Positions 9,247 through 18,158 of a stretch of DNA of 64,000 nucleotides are shown one piece after another. The position numbers were made by a program, and so were the translations under genes. Within the stretch, counting starts at the first letter, position 1; each line of letters begins with the position of its first letter. Under the pieces are notes generated by a model. The model was not told the DNA's origin. It searched no databases and saw only the letters and a list, made by a program, of their open reading frames with translations. Origin of the DNA: UBA5614 sp963667535 (lineage in GTDB: Bacteria > Cloacimonadota > Cloacimonadia > Cloacimonadales > Cloacimonadaceae); contig CAXXDU010000002.1 in NCBI GenBank assembly GCA_963667535.2, positions 1,860,001-1,924,000 of the forward strand, read 5' to 3'.

Positions 9247-10209
9247 ATGGAAATCAAAATCAATGCGAAACTGGAATTCATGCTACTTATAGTCTTTCTT
9301 TCAGAGAAGAAAAATGAAGGCTCTTTGGATAATACTGTTAATAACTATACTGAAAAGCTTGAACAACGCTTTGGCAGTTTGCGAAACCATCCTGCTATCA
9401 CAGGATATCCCAGAATGTATGATCTGGATTTCTGTTGGCAGGGATTGGTAGAAACGGTTCTTTATCTGGATGATGATTTCAGGCTTAAACCGGAAGCATT
9501 TAAGGATGAGGAACTGAAGTCGATGTACGAAAACTCTTTGCCGGAGCTTAATGCATATCTGGAACTGGTCAGAGAGCTGTATGATAAAACTGAATTCCAG
9601 CAGTTTATCACTGAACAGGAATCTGTATATCAGGAGTTGATTAATTCCATCAGAAGCACGATAGAAGAAAAACCCCTGAATAATATATTAGAGGCTTATC
9701 TGGGGGTAAAACAACCCAAGCAGAGGTTTGTATTATCTCTATTACATAAAGCTTTTATGGGGCTTACACATTATGAAGATGGAGAAGTAGAGACCGTCTT
9801 TGTGATCAGCCGGATGCTACTGGAAAAAGCAATGCAATACAATTATTTCAGGAGAAATGTCATAGCTTGTTTCTGGCATGAATTCAGCCATCCGGTGATT
9901 AATCCTTACACAGATACTCTTTTTGATAATAACCATGATATGAATGATGAACAATGTACATGGTATTGTAAAGTAAATGAGAGTATTATTGAGGGTATCT
10001 GTCTGCGTTTAATGGTTAGAGAGAATGTCCTGAACCCTGAAAATGTGGAGCTTGATATTACAAATTCTATGCGGAATGGTGCACCCAAAATCAGAGAATG
10101 CGCTGATTTATTACTTGAAAAGTATGAGAATAACAGAGATAAGTATCCGAATATCGGAGCTTTCTATCCTGAGTTTCTCCCGATATTTGGAGAGAGACCC
10201 AATAAATAA
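9247..10209 (+). CDS. HExxH zinc-peptidase-like protein, DUF4932-like (paralogue 2)
   Basis: 320 residues, colinear with the preceding gene over its whole length: shared SLRNHPAIT, YLGVKQPKQRFVLSLL, ACFWHEFSHPVINPYTD, ITNSMRNGAPKIRECADLL and FYPEFLP. The HEFSH motif and the NESIIEG segment are both kept, so both copies are probably active. GAGG lies before the ATG. Together with the membrane-anchored HExxH protein downstream, three metallopeptidase-like genes lie in series. Confidence 0.6.
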   Translation: MEIKINAKLEFMLLIVFLSEKKNEGSLDNTVNNYTEKLEQRFGSLRNHPAITGYPRMYDLDFCWQGLVETVLYLDDDFRLKPEAFKDEELKSMYENSLPELNAYLELVRELYDKTEFQQFITEQESVYQELINSIRSTIEEKPLNNILEAYLGVKQPKQRFVLSLLHKAFMGLTHYEDGEVETVFVISRMLLEKAMQYNYFRRNVIACFWHEFSHPVINPYTDTLFDNNHDMNDEQCTWYCKVNESIIEGICLRLMVRENVLNPENVELDITNSMRNGAPKIRECADLLLEKYENNRDKYPNIGAFYPEFLPIFGERPNK

Positions 10210-10232
10210 AGTGAAATAGGTTATCTATCAAT

Positions 10233-11129
10233 ATGAAGCGCTATATAATCGCTGGTTCTGCATTGGTTTTACTTTTTGCCATAGCATGGCTCTTTCTGTT
10301 TGGTAAATTATTCCCTTTTTCACCAATATTAATCGGGTTTAATAAAGTGGAATTGAGCAATATCAATGTTTATGCCCAACGTAGTAGCAAGATACCTGAT
10401 TTAACAGAAATCAATAGCATGATACCGGAAATAGAAAAGTTTCACGAACTAAAGTTCCTGCATAAGCCTGAACTTATCGTTTTTAAAGATAGTCTTTCCT
10501 ATATTCACCGTGCACCTTCCAAAGCCCGGTTTTGTGCTTTTTCCAGTAGCCGCTTGCTGATATCTCCCTGGGCAGTGGAAGAAGCCCGGGAAGAAAAAAT
10601 ATCCATGAATATCTATGTTAAGCATGAGTTGTCACATGTCTTGATTCTACCGCATAAGGGATTTATCGGGGCGTTGCTATTCCCAAAATGGCTATTAGAA
10701 GGAATTGCGGTCTATAGCGCAGATCAGATGGGTACATCCTTCTATCCGGACAAAAAAGAGACTCTTTATGAAATATCGAAGGGTAACTTTATGCCTCCTG
10801 AGTATTTCAAAACAAGGAGAGATGAGACGGTCAAATTGAATGTGAAATATCCAATTGCTTTTCAATACTCCGAATTTGCCTGCATGGTTGATTACCTCAT
10901 CCTCAAATATGGCAAAGCTAAATTCCTGTATTATTTAAAAGGCTTGCTTGATTCCAATCATAATGATGAAGTATTCCGCAAAGTTTATGGTCATAGTTTT
11001 TCTGATTTCATCAAGGATTTCAGGAATTATGCAGATGAATATTCAAAACCTAATAATAAAGCTAATGAGCAAAACAAATTTCAAGGAGATTTATATGCCA
11101 AACATTTTAGTGAACAAAGACCTATGTAA
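10233..11129 (+). CDS. Membrane-anchored peptidase MA-like metalloprotease
   Basis: 298 residues. Residues 5-27 are an N-terminal anchor or uncleaved signal (IIAGSALVLLFAIAWLFLF). VKHELSHVLI (HExxH at about 131-135) is followed ~20 residues later by FPKWLLEGIAVYSADQ, the W-x-x-EG-x-A-x-Y motif of gluzincin/peptidase MA proteins, whose Glu is the third zinc ligand. The active domain should face the periplasm. The C-terminus overlaps the start of the ferredoxin-nitroreductase gene by 35 bases, indicating translational coupling. Confidence 0.7.
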   Translation: MKRYIIAGSALVLLFAIAWLFLFGKLFPFSPILIGFNKVELSNINVYAQRSSKIPDLTEINSMIPEIEKFHELKFLHKPELIVFKDSLSYIHRAPSKARFCAFSSSRLLISPWAVEEAREEKISMNIYVKHELSHVLILPHKGFIGALLFPKWLLEGIAVYSADQMGTSFYPDKKETLYEISKGNFMPPEYFKTRRDETVKLNVKYPIAFQYSEFACMVDYLILKYGKAKFLYYLKGLLDSNHNDEVFRKVYGHSFSDFIKDFRNYADEYSKPNNKANEQNKFQGDLYAKHFSEQRPM

Positions 11130-11913
11130 CAAATGTAATACCTGTGCAACTGTCTGTGTGACAGGCATAATCATGAAGGCTACAGATAATAGCTATCCGG
11201 AAGTGCCACAAGCTATCGAAAGCAATTGTATGAAGTGTGGGCATTGCGAGGCTTTTTGTCCACAGCAAGCTCTGATTCTGAACTTAAAAACCGAAGAAAA
11301 GATTAAGTATGAAAGTTCAGAAAGCAAGATTAAAGCAGAAAACCTTGCTCTCTATATGAAGGAGCGCAGGTCAATCAGGCACTTTGCCAATAAACCGGTT
11401 GATAAAGATATTATCAATCAGGTTCTGGAAGTAGCACGCTATGCACCTACAGGTGGGAATGCTCAGACAGTGAAATGGCTGGTGATTTATGATACCAATG
11501 AAGTTAAACGCATAGCAGGAATCACAATTGACTGGTTTCGTACAATACAGGAACCTCATCCTTTTGCTAAATATGCCCAGTATCAGGTGGCTGCCTGGGA
11601 TAAAGGCATAGATACAATCACCCGTAATGCTCCTCATCTGCTGTTTGCTCATCTGCCATATAATGAGTTTATGGACGACCGTACAGATGCTATAATTGCC
11701 TTATCATCTGTTGACATTGCTGCTCCGGCTTTTGGTTTGGGAACGTGCTGGGCAGGATTTATCAAAATGGCATCAGAGCTTTACAAACCGATGCAGGACG
11801 CTCTGGCACTACATGATAAACGCAGAATGGGATATGGTCTGATGTTTGGTTATCCTTTGTATAAGCCGGTTGCGATACCGAGACGAAATCCTCTTGATGT
11901 AACCTGGAAATAG
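11095..11913 (+). CDS. Ferredoxin-nitroreductase fusion protein
   Basis: 272 residues. Residues 1-60 carry two 4Fe-4S motifs (CNKCNTCATVC and CMKCGHCEAFCP). Residues ~75-272 are an FMN nitroreductase domain (MKERRSIRHFANKPVDKDII, APTGGNAQTVKWLV, GLGTCWAGFI, MGYGLMFGYP). Such fusions use ferredoxin-type electrons to reduce nitro, quinone or flavin-like substrates. I chose the ATG with AAGGAG seven bases upstream; a longer frame exists, but it only reads the previous gene out of frame. Physiological substrate unknown. Confidence 0.88.
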   Translation: MPNILVNKDLCNKCNTCATVCVTGIIMKATDNSYPEVPQAIESNCMKCGHCEAFCPQQALILNLKTEEKIKYESSESKIKAENLALYMKERRSIRHFANKPVDKDIINQVLEVARYAPTGGNAQTVKWLVIYDTNEVKRIAGITIDWFRTIQEPHPFAKYAQYQVAAWDKGIDTITRNAPHLLFAHLPYNEFMDDRTDAIIALSSVDIAAPAFGLGTCWAGFIKMASELYKPMQDALALHDKRRMGYGLMFGYPLYKPVAIPRRNPLDVTWK

Positions 11914-11917
11914 CAGA

Positions 11918-11996
11918 CGTAGTTCTGCCTTCAAACAGGTGTGCATGATTATATTCGTATTGTTTTGAATAACCTGCGTAAACGCAGAACTACATT
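11918..11996. repeat. Interspersed GTAGTTCTGC repeat, inverted pair
   Basis: CGTAGTTCTGCC near 11918 and its inverse GCAGAACTACATT ending near 11996 flank about 50 bases. Related copies with core ATGTAGTTCTGCATTTA or CCCGCATTTATG occur near 39948, 40079 and 59821, so this is a genome-interspersed family. Confidence 0.6.
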
Positions 11997-12009
11997 TGGA
12001 GAGTTATAA

Positions 12010-13368
12010 ATGGATGATATCAGTAACAGATTAGTCAGGGGTAAGTACTTCTACCTTGTAGAGAATATGCAGGTTGTTGAACCAAATCCTTCTATCTTGT
12101 TTTGGTTGGCTTTGCCTATGAATCATAAAGGACAAAAGGTAAATATCCATTCCATTAATCCGGTTCCGGCTGAGATTATTGAGGATACTATGAATGGCAA
12201 CAGAATTGTCTTTTGGAAGCTGGCAGAACTCAATGACATTCGCAATATACAGTTTGATTATGAGTTTGATGTTTTGGCAGAAGATGTAGAGCACGAGATA
12301 GATTTAAACGAGATTGAACCTTACGATACGGACTCTGAGCTTTATAAGTTTTACACAAAATCAGAGCCCTGGATAGAAATCACTTCCGGGATTGCACAAA
12401 AGGCTAAGGAAATTGTCGGTTTAGAACGCAATCCGTATTTATGTGCAAAACTACTCTTCGATTGGGTTGTAGCGAACATGGCTTATCTCTATCCTGATGT
12501 AAATGACAGGGGTGCAGGGAAGTCATTTGCCAGACTATCTGGTGATTGTGGTGAATTTAGTTATGTATTTATTGCTTTATGCCGTTCGATAGGAATCCCT
12601 GCCAGGTCCGTAACTGCAGTGTGGTCTAATGAATCAGGACATGCCTGGGCTGAGTTTTATCTTGAACCGTATGGTTGGCTACCTGTAGATACTAATGCAG
12701 CGCAGGCAATGAATGAAGAAGCACAGAAGAAAATCAAATCCAAAAGCATTGAGCGGGATTATTTATTCGGCAATCTCTATCCCAATAGATTAATCGTCTG
12801 CATCGGCACTAATATTGTAGCGGATGCAAAGACAGAAAACATAACAAGGACATTCAGCTTTTTACAACCAGGCGGTTATTGTAGTTATTCTTGCAGTATT
12901 GAGTTTAATGGATTTTCAGAAAAGGTAATTCATGCCGGATTTTATCTGTTTGATGAAGAAATCAATGATATCGATATGTTCAATGCGAGGAAAGACAAAG
13001 AATTTGCTCAGAGTTATTTCCAGATAGGAGATTATGATAAAGCTGAAAAAGACTTACTTAATATTGTGAATCATGACAACAATGCTCTGATTAGTTGGTT
13101 CTATTTAGGTCAGGTGTATCTCAATAAAGGAAAACCGGAAGATGCGATTCGGTGCTTTCAAAACTCAATTAATAATGAAAAAGCAAAGTTACCTGAGGAA
13201 GCATTGGTCTGGGCATATAATCTATTAGGAAGTTGCTATTTGCAAACTGACAGGCAAGCAGAAGCTATCGAGTCATTCCGTTTAGTCATTGACAAAGGCT
13301 TTGATTATCAGGGTGCACTGGAATATGCCGGGAAATTATTAGAAGAAGCTAATAAGACGAAACCTTAA
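12010..13368 (+). CDS. Transglutaminase-like cysteine protease domain protein with TPR repeats
   Basis: 452 residues, no signal peptide. The transglutaminase core covers about 125-235, with a complete triad: Cys ~180 (SGDCGEFSYVFIALCRSIGIPAR), His ~211 (ESGHAWAEFYL) and Asp ~227 (GWLPVDTNAA). Residues ~330-450 are TPR-like helices (ARKDKEFAQSYFQIGDYDKAEKDLL; ALISWFYLGQVYLNKGKPEDAI; AYNLLGSCYLQTDRQAEAIESF). Bacterial members are usually peptidases or amidases; the TPRs suggest a protein partner. GGAG lies 6-9 bases before the ATG. Confidence 0.85.
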   Translation: MDDISNRLVRGKYFYLVENMQVVEPNPSILFWLALPMNHKGQKVNIHSINPVPAEIIEDTMNGNRIVFWKLAELNDIRNIQFDYEFDVLAEDVEHEIDLNEIEPYDTDSELYKFYTKSEPWIEITSGIAQKAKEIVGLERNPYLCAKLLFDWVVANMAYLYPDVNDRGAGKSFARLSGDCGEFSYVFIALCRSIGIPARSVTAVWSNESGHAWAEFYLEPYGWLPVDTNAAQAMNEEAQKKIKSKSIERDYLFGNLYPNRLIVCIGTNIVADAKTENITRTFSFLQPGGYCSYSCSIEFNGFSEKVIHAGFYLFDEEINDIDMFNARKDKEFAQSYFQIGDYDKAEKDLLNIVNHDNNALISWFYLGQVYLNKGKPEDAIRCFQNSINNEKAKLPEEALVWAYNLLGSCYLQTDRQAEAIESFRLVIDKGFDYQGALEYAGKLLEEANKTKP

Positions 13369-13379
13369 GATAATCAATA

Positions 13380-14288
13380 ATGAAAAAGTATATAATGATG
13401 TTCTTTTTCCTTTACATATTGTTCTCACAGATTGAGTCCAGAGAAAGCAAAGTCATTCCGATTAAGCTATTGGGAAATAAAACGCTTGTAACCGTTAAAA
13501 TCGGCAAGCTGACAATTCCGGATATTATGCTGGATACAGGCATGCCTACAGATGGGGTCATGATATACAATCCGGCATACAGAGATTCCATAGAATTAAC
13601 CAAGGCAACTGAAGTTGTAATAGGTGGGGCAGGCGGTGGTAATCCTTCTAAGTCATTGATGCTAGATTCTGCTGAATTGTATCTGGATAATCTTAAACTG
13701 ACAAACCAGCAGGTGATAGTATTACAGAGCGATATTTACAAGGGTTTCTCCACCAATGGAATTATCGGTAATTCTATCTTCGGGCATTATGTAACAGAAC
13801 TGGATTATGATAACAATACAATGACATTATCTGATTCACTGCAAAAAGAGATAGATGAAGACTGGACTATCACACCAGTTTACTTTAAAAATAACAGGAT
13901 TCCCTGGATTGACATATATATTGCAATTGGAAATGAAAAACCTGTCCTTTTATCAGCATATATTGACTTTGCTATGGAAGATAATATTGTCTTGCTGGAA
14001 AAGCCTGATATGAAGTATACTTTGCCTGAGTTAACGGACAATAAACATCTGGGAACAGGTCTGAGTGGTGATATCTATGGCAGAACAGGCAAGATATCTA
14101 TGCTTAATATCGGTTCTTATGAGTTAAATTATCTGACTGCGGATATTGCGTCATCAGAAGTACGATCCAAGCAGGATAATGCAGACGCTATCATTGGTAG
14201 CGGAGTACTTACCAGATTCAATATTATCCTGGATTACAAATATAAAAAGCTCTATCTCAAACCCAATCATCACTTCAGTAACAAATAA
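13380..14288 (+). CDS. Secreted retropepsin-like aspartyl protease domain protein
   Basis: 302 residues with an N-terminal signal (MKKYIMMFFFLYILFSQIES). LTIPDIMLDTGMPTDGVMIY carries the DTG catalytic motif of retropepsin/PDZ-associated aspartyl proteases. GIIGNSIFGHYVTELDYDNNTMTL closes the first domain. A second, more divergent half (SAYIDFAMEDNIVLL) has DFA in place of DTG, and AIIGSGVLTRFNIILDYKYKKLYLKP ends the fold. If the halves pair, only one canonical Asp motif remains, so activity may require dimerisation or be lost. It begins 11 bases after the transglutaminase-TPR gene. Confidence 0.75.
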   Translation: MKKYIMMFFFLYILFSQIESRESKVIPIKLLGNKTLVTVKIGKLTIPDIMLDTGMPTDGVMIYNPAYRDSIELTKATEVVIGGAGGGNPSKSLMLDSAELYLDNLKLTNQQVIVLQSDIYKGFSTNGIIGNSIFGHYVTELDYDNNTMTLSDSLQKEIDEDWTITPVYFKNNRIPWIDIYIAIGNEKPVLLSAYIDFAMEDNIVLLEKPDMKYTLPELTDNKHLGTGLSGDIYGRTGKISMLNIGSYELNYLTADIASSEVRSKQDNADAIIGSGVLTRFNIILDYKYKKLYLKPNHHFSNK

Positions 14289-14480
14289 ACCTAGCACAGA
14301 CATCAACCTAAACTCATTTCTATTATGCTTCATCCAGATTATATATATTGCTATTCTTAAAAAAACCTTTAGTATATCAGTATATCAAACGACAGAGCCG
14401 ATTGAAAGTCCATTGAATTATCATACAATCTTACCTATTATAACTTTGTCAAATCTGATATAACAAAAAAAGGAAGCATA

Positions 14481-14981
14481 ATGAAAAGTGTATTATTAAC
14501 ATTAGTATTATTTGTAGCTGTTATTGTTGTTTTTGCCCAGAATCCTGTTGCAGAAGGACAATCACAGTTCAACGCAGGTGTGGGATTTTCCAATTGGGGA
14601 GTGCCGGTGTATATGGGTTTTGATCATGGAGTAAGCCGGGATATTACTTTGGGTGGCGAATTCTCATACAATTCATACCACGAAGATTATCATCATGATC
14701 ACTATAATCATTCCATAATCGGGATTTCCGGTAATGGCAATTATCATTTTAACCACGTTCTTGAGATTCCAAGTGACTGGGATTTTTATGCAGGCATCAA
14801 CATTGGATTCTATGTTTGGAATTCACCTGATGACTATGATGGAGACCATAAATCCAATTTAGGTCTTGGTGCTCAGATTGGCGGACGTTATTACTTTACC
14901 GACAGTGTCGGTTTTAATCTGGAACTGGGAGGAGGCAATGCTTTTTCCGGTGGTAAATTTGGTCTATCTATAAAACTTTAA
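14481..14981 (+). CDS. Small outer-membrane beta-barrel protein
   Basis: 166 residues with signal peptide MKSVLLTLVLFVAVIVVFAQ. Alternating hydrophobic strands and Gly/aromatic turns (ITLGGEFSYNSY, GISGNGNYHF, WDFYAGINIGFYVW, GLGAQIGGRYYF, VGFNLELGGGNAF) and a short amphipathic C-terminal strand fit an 8-stranded barrel. A His/Asp-rich segment (YHEDYHHDHYNHS) may bind metal. Preceded by AAAGGAAGC. The 14,289-14,480 gap contains nothing I can name. Confidence 0.7.
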   Translation: MKSVLLTLVLFVAVIVVFAQNPVAEGQSQFNAGVGFSNWGVPVYMGFDHGVSRDITLGGEFSYNSYHEDYHHDHYNHSIIGISGNGNYHFNHVLEIPSDWDFYAGINIGFYVWNSPDDYDGDHKSNLGLGAQIGGRYYFTDSVGFNLELGGGNAFSGGKFGLSIKL

Positions 14982-15076
14982 TCCATGAATACACTGCTCT
15001 GATTATCATTCTGATGGTGTAAATTCTTTCGAGTATGTATAAATGAGCAATTAATTTAATATCCTTGGAGGATATT

Positions 15077-16108
15077 ATGAAAACATTATTTCTACTAGTC
15101 AGCATAATCCTTGTTATGACCAACGCTATATATGGCTTAGGCCCTGCTACGGTGAATCTTGGAACAGCCGGAGAATTTGCGATTCTCACTTGCACCGGGG
15201 TTACAACCACAGGAACTACTTCAATAATTGGTAATATCGGAGTTAGCCCTACGGCTGCAACTTCGATAACCGGATTTGGACTAATCCTGGATTCTTCCGG
15301 GACATATTCAACCTCAGCTTTAGTGACTGGAAGAGTATATGCTGCAGACTATACAGCACCGACTCCGTCCTATTTAACTACAGCAATTAGCAACCAGCAG
15401 ACTGCTTATACGGATGCAGCCGGAAGATTAAATCCTGATTATACAGAGTTTTATGCCGGAGATTTAACCGGACAGACTCTAATACCTGGCCTTTATAAAT
15501 GGGGAACAGGCATTTTAATTAGCGCCGGAGGACTTACTTTTGCAGGTGGTTCGAATGACGTCTGGATTTTGCAGATTGCACAAAACCTTACAGTAGCGGA
15601 TGCTGCTATTATTACATTGAGTGGTGGTGCGCAACCACAGAACATTTTCTGGCAGGTAGCAGGTCAGGCTAATCTGGGAACAACTGCTCAATTCAAGGGA
15701 ATTATATTATGTCAAACTCTGATATCCATGAATACCGGAGCAACTGTTAATGGCAGGCTATTGGCGCAGACTGCTGTGACATTAGACCAAAACAGTGTAA
15801 TGCAACCAACCCCTTCAACTCCTGTTATTGATGATGGCGTTCCTTATTCTACAATCATATCTTCTCTGGATTCAAATTATCCCAATCCTTTTAACCCAGC
15901 AACAACTATCAAATTTGATATTGTTAAAGGTGAACAGGGAAGTCTGATGATTTACAATATCAAAGGGCAAGCAGTTTTGCGTAAGAATTTTACTTCCGGA
16001 AAACACAACTACGAATGGAAGTCAGAGGGACTAGCTTCAGGCATCTATTTTTACAGATTGAAGACAACTACACAAGATATCACAAAGAAAATGATTCTTA
16101 AGAAATAA
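15077..16108 (+). CDS. DUF3494 ice-binding-like secreted protein with C-terminal sorting domain
   Basis: 343 residues from the ATG preceded by TTGGAGGATATT. The signal peptide is MKTLFLLVSIILVMTNAIYG. Residues ~23-250 match the DUF3494/IBP-1 beta-solenoid: VNLGTAGEFAILTCTGVTTTGTTSIIGNIGVSP, YKWGTGILISAGGLTFAGG, VWILQIAQNLTVADAAIITLSGGAQPQNIFWQVAG and FKGIILCQTLISMNTGATVNGRLLAQTAVTL. The C-terminal ~80 residues are a canonical sorting domain (NYPNPFNPATTIKFDI, IYNIKGQAVL, GIYFYRLKT). Many DUF3494 proteins in mesophiles do not bind ice and may be adhesins. An intrinsic terminator follows. Confidence 0.88.
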   Translation: MKTLFLLVSIILVMTNAIYGLGPATVNLGTAGEFAILTCTGVTTTGTTSIIGNIGVSPTAATSITGFGLILDSSGTYSTSALVTGRVYAADYTAPTPSYLTTAISNQQTAYTDAAGRLNPDYTEFYAGDLTGQTLIPGLYKWGTGILISAGGLTFAGGSNDVWILQIAQNLTVADAAIITLSGGAQPQNIFWQVAGQANLGTTAQFKGIILCQTLISMNTGATVNGRLLAQTAVTLDQNSVMQPTPSTPVIDDGVPYSTIISSLDSNYPNPFNPATTIKFDIVKGEQGSLMIYNIKGQAVLRKNFTSGKHNYEWKSEGLASGIYFYRLKTTTQDITKKMILKK

Positions 16109-16135
16109 CCTTAGTGTTTCATGAAGTTCCCAAAA

Positions 16136-16172
16136 AAAGGCTTTTCGGATAACACCGGAAAGCCTTTGTTTA
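16136..16172 (+). terminator. Rho-independent terminator
   Basis: Stem AAAGGCTTTTCGG / CCGGAAAGCCTTT (one G-U pair) around ATAACA, followed by TGTTT. It sits 28 bases after the ice-binding-like gene. The U-tract is weak. Confidence 0.7.
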
Positions 16173-16283
16173 TCCGGGTGAATTGATTCACCTCAGAATA
16201 ACTTGCTGCCTCCACGAAATTAATGCTTTACAATTTTCTTGAAATCAGAATTCAAATACTCAGGACTTGTGGATAAGATTTCT

Positions 16284-16365
16284 GCCTGCGCAGGAATGAC
16301 TACGAAAGTAGGATAAGCTGCCTTGCTTGTCCAAACGGAAATGACTGACAAAACAGGAATGACTA
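16284..16365. repeat. CAGGAATGAC interspersed repeat copies
   Basis: CCTGCGCAGGAATGAC and, about 60 bases later, ACAGGAATGACT. These are inverse-orientation copies of the GTCATTCCTGCG repeat seen near 34425 and 48369. The rest of the gap between the terminator and the next gene shows nothing else. Confidence 0.55.
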
Positions 16366-16383
16366 TATAATGAAAGGTTAATA

Positions 16384-18138
16384 ATGAACGTTAAAGATTT
16401 GATACAAAACCTTGAGTGGCTTCGTAATGATATCATAGGTAGAAATATGATATTCAAAACACCTTTTGGTGATAGACCTCTGGTTTATGCTGATTACACT
16501 GCCAGCGGAAGAGGACTTTATACTATTGAGAATTATATTCAGCGGATACTGCAATTCTATGCCAATACTCATACTGAGGATGACTTTACAGGCAAGACTA
16601 TGACAGGACTCTTGCATGAAGCTGAAATGATAATTAAGAAAGCTGTCAATGCCGGACCCAAAGGCAAAATCATCTTTACTGAGTCAGGTACTACCGGCGG
16701 AATTACCAAGCTTCAGCAAATACTTGGAGTATACTGGCCTCCGGCTACACGTGAAAGAGTGAATGGTTTCCTTAAAAGCTGTCTTGACAGAAATCCTGAT
16801 AGGGAAGCGTGTAACATTGCTCTACACGAATATATCGATAATAATAAACCCATAGTCTTAGTCGGTCCCTATGAACACCATTCCAATGAAGTGATGTGGC
16901 GACAAACTCTCTGTGACATTGTGGAAATTCCTTTGAATGAAGAAGAAGAGCTCGATTTATTAAAACTGGAAGAGATGATTTCCAATCCAAAATATGCCAA
17001 TCGTCCCAAGATAGGCTCTTTCTCAGCGGCTTCAAATGTAAGCGGTCTCAAGACGAATGTTTATGAAGTTGCCCGCATTTTACATAAGCATAATGCTCTT
17101 GCTTGCTTTGATTTTGCTGCTTGCGCACCATATCTTGAGATAGATATGAATAAAGACAATGAATGCTATTTTGATGCTATATTCCTTTCTCCTCACAAGT
17201 TTTTGGGCGGTCCCGGTACAAGTGGTATCCTCATTTTCAATTCCGATATTTATCCATCCAATTTGCCTCCGACTATTGGAGCAGGGGGAACGGTTGATTA
17301 TGTTTCGCCCTCCAAACAGGAGTTTATCAAAGATATTGAAACCAGAGAAAAAGCAGGAACTCCAGGTATTCTACAAGCAATAAGAACTTCGCTTGTTTTT
17401 GAGGTGAAAGATAAAGTAGGTACCCAAGCCATAGAAGAAATTGAGGAATTTTATTACCATCGGTTTATAGATGCTTTTAAAGATGACAAAAGAATTGCTT
17501 TTTATGGTCCTCTGGACACAAAGAAGAAAATACCCATTATTCCCTTCAATATTGTACATAAGGACAAGATACTGCATCCCAAGTTTGTCACCCGTTTGAC
17601 TAATGACTTGTTCGGTATCCAGACACGAGCAGGATGTTCATGTGCAGGACCTTATGGACATTACTTAATGGGAATCGAGCAGAAGCTATCTGATTACTAC
17701 CGATGTATGATTACAAATATCGGCTACACAGGTATTAAGCCTGGTTGGGTTAGGCTAAACCTGCACTATATTTTGGATGAGTATGAAATTAATTACCTGA
17801 TTGAAGCGGTACAATTCGTCCTGGAACACGGCTACAAATTCCTGCCCTTATATACATTTGATATCAAAACAGGTGAGTGGGAACATCAGGAAACAGAATT
17901 GTTTTCCCCTGTAAGTTTGAATATTGAGCAAGTCTACAATACAGACAGATTTATACATAATCAAATTAAGAATGCACCCGAGTTATATAAGATAGCTCTG
18001 GATGAGGCTAAACGATTTGCCGGGACTCTTTCGGATGATTTAACATTTGTAAGATTTGACAAAGAAATGGAAGCTTTAATGTATTTTTATGTTAACAAGG
18101 TTAAAAACTACCATCCTGTAGATGAGATTTGCCTATAG
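16384..18138 (+). CDS. Class V aminotransferase / cysteine desulfurase-like PLP enzyme (long form)
   Basis: 584 residues, well above the ~400 of SufS or IscS. The fold is recognisable: YADYTASGRGLYTIENYI, the glycine-rich FTESGTTGGI, DFAACAPYLEID (PLP Asp), LSPHKFLGGPGTSGIL with the Schiff-base Lys, and RAGCSCAGPYGHYLMG, where a Cys occupies the desulfurase position. About 140 extra C-terminal residues (from roughly 445) are unassigned. Substrate is uncertain: it could release sulfur from cysteine or act on another amino acid. No Suf/Isc scaffold genes are nearby. It converges on potC. Confidence 0.8.
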   Translation: MNVKDLIQNLEWLRNDIIGRNMIFKTPFGDRPLVYADYTASGRGLYTIENYIQRILQFYANTHTEDDFTGKTMTGLLHEAEMIIKKAVNAGPKGKIIFTESGTTGGITKLQQILGVYWPPATRERVNGFLKSCLDRNPDREACNIALHEYIDNNKPIVLVGPYEHHSNEVMWRQTLCDIVEIPLNEEEELDLLKLEEMISNPKYANRPKIGSFSAASNVSGLKTNVYEVARILHKHNALACFDFAACAPYLEIDMNKDNECYFDAIFLSPHKFLGGPGTSGILIFNSDIYPSNLPPTIGAGGTVDYVSPSKQEFIKDIETREKAGTPGILQAIRTSLVFEVKDKVGTQAIEEIEEFYYHRFIDAFKDDKRIAFYGPLDTKKKIPIIPFNIVHKDKILHPKFVTRLTNDLFGIQTRAGCSCAGPYGHYLMGIEQKLSDYYRCMITNIGYTGIKPGWVRLNLHYILDEYEINYLIEAVQFVLEHGYKFLPLYTFDIKTGEWEHQETELFSPVSLNIEQVYNTDRFIHNQIKNAPELYKIALDEAKRFAGTLSDDLTFVRFDKEMEALMYFYVNKVKNYHPVDEICL

Positions 18139-18158
18139 AATTACGTTTCTATGTAATA

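Noticed and set aside
10948..11094. Longer start for the ferredoxin-nitroreductase
   Set aside because: The extra codons lie within the preceding protease gene in another frame; AAGGAG marks the start at 11095.
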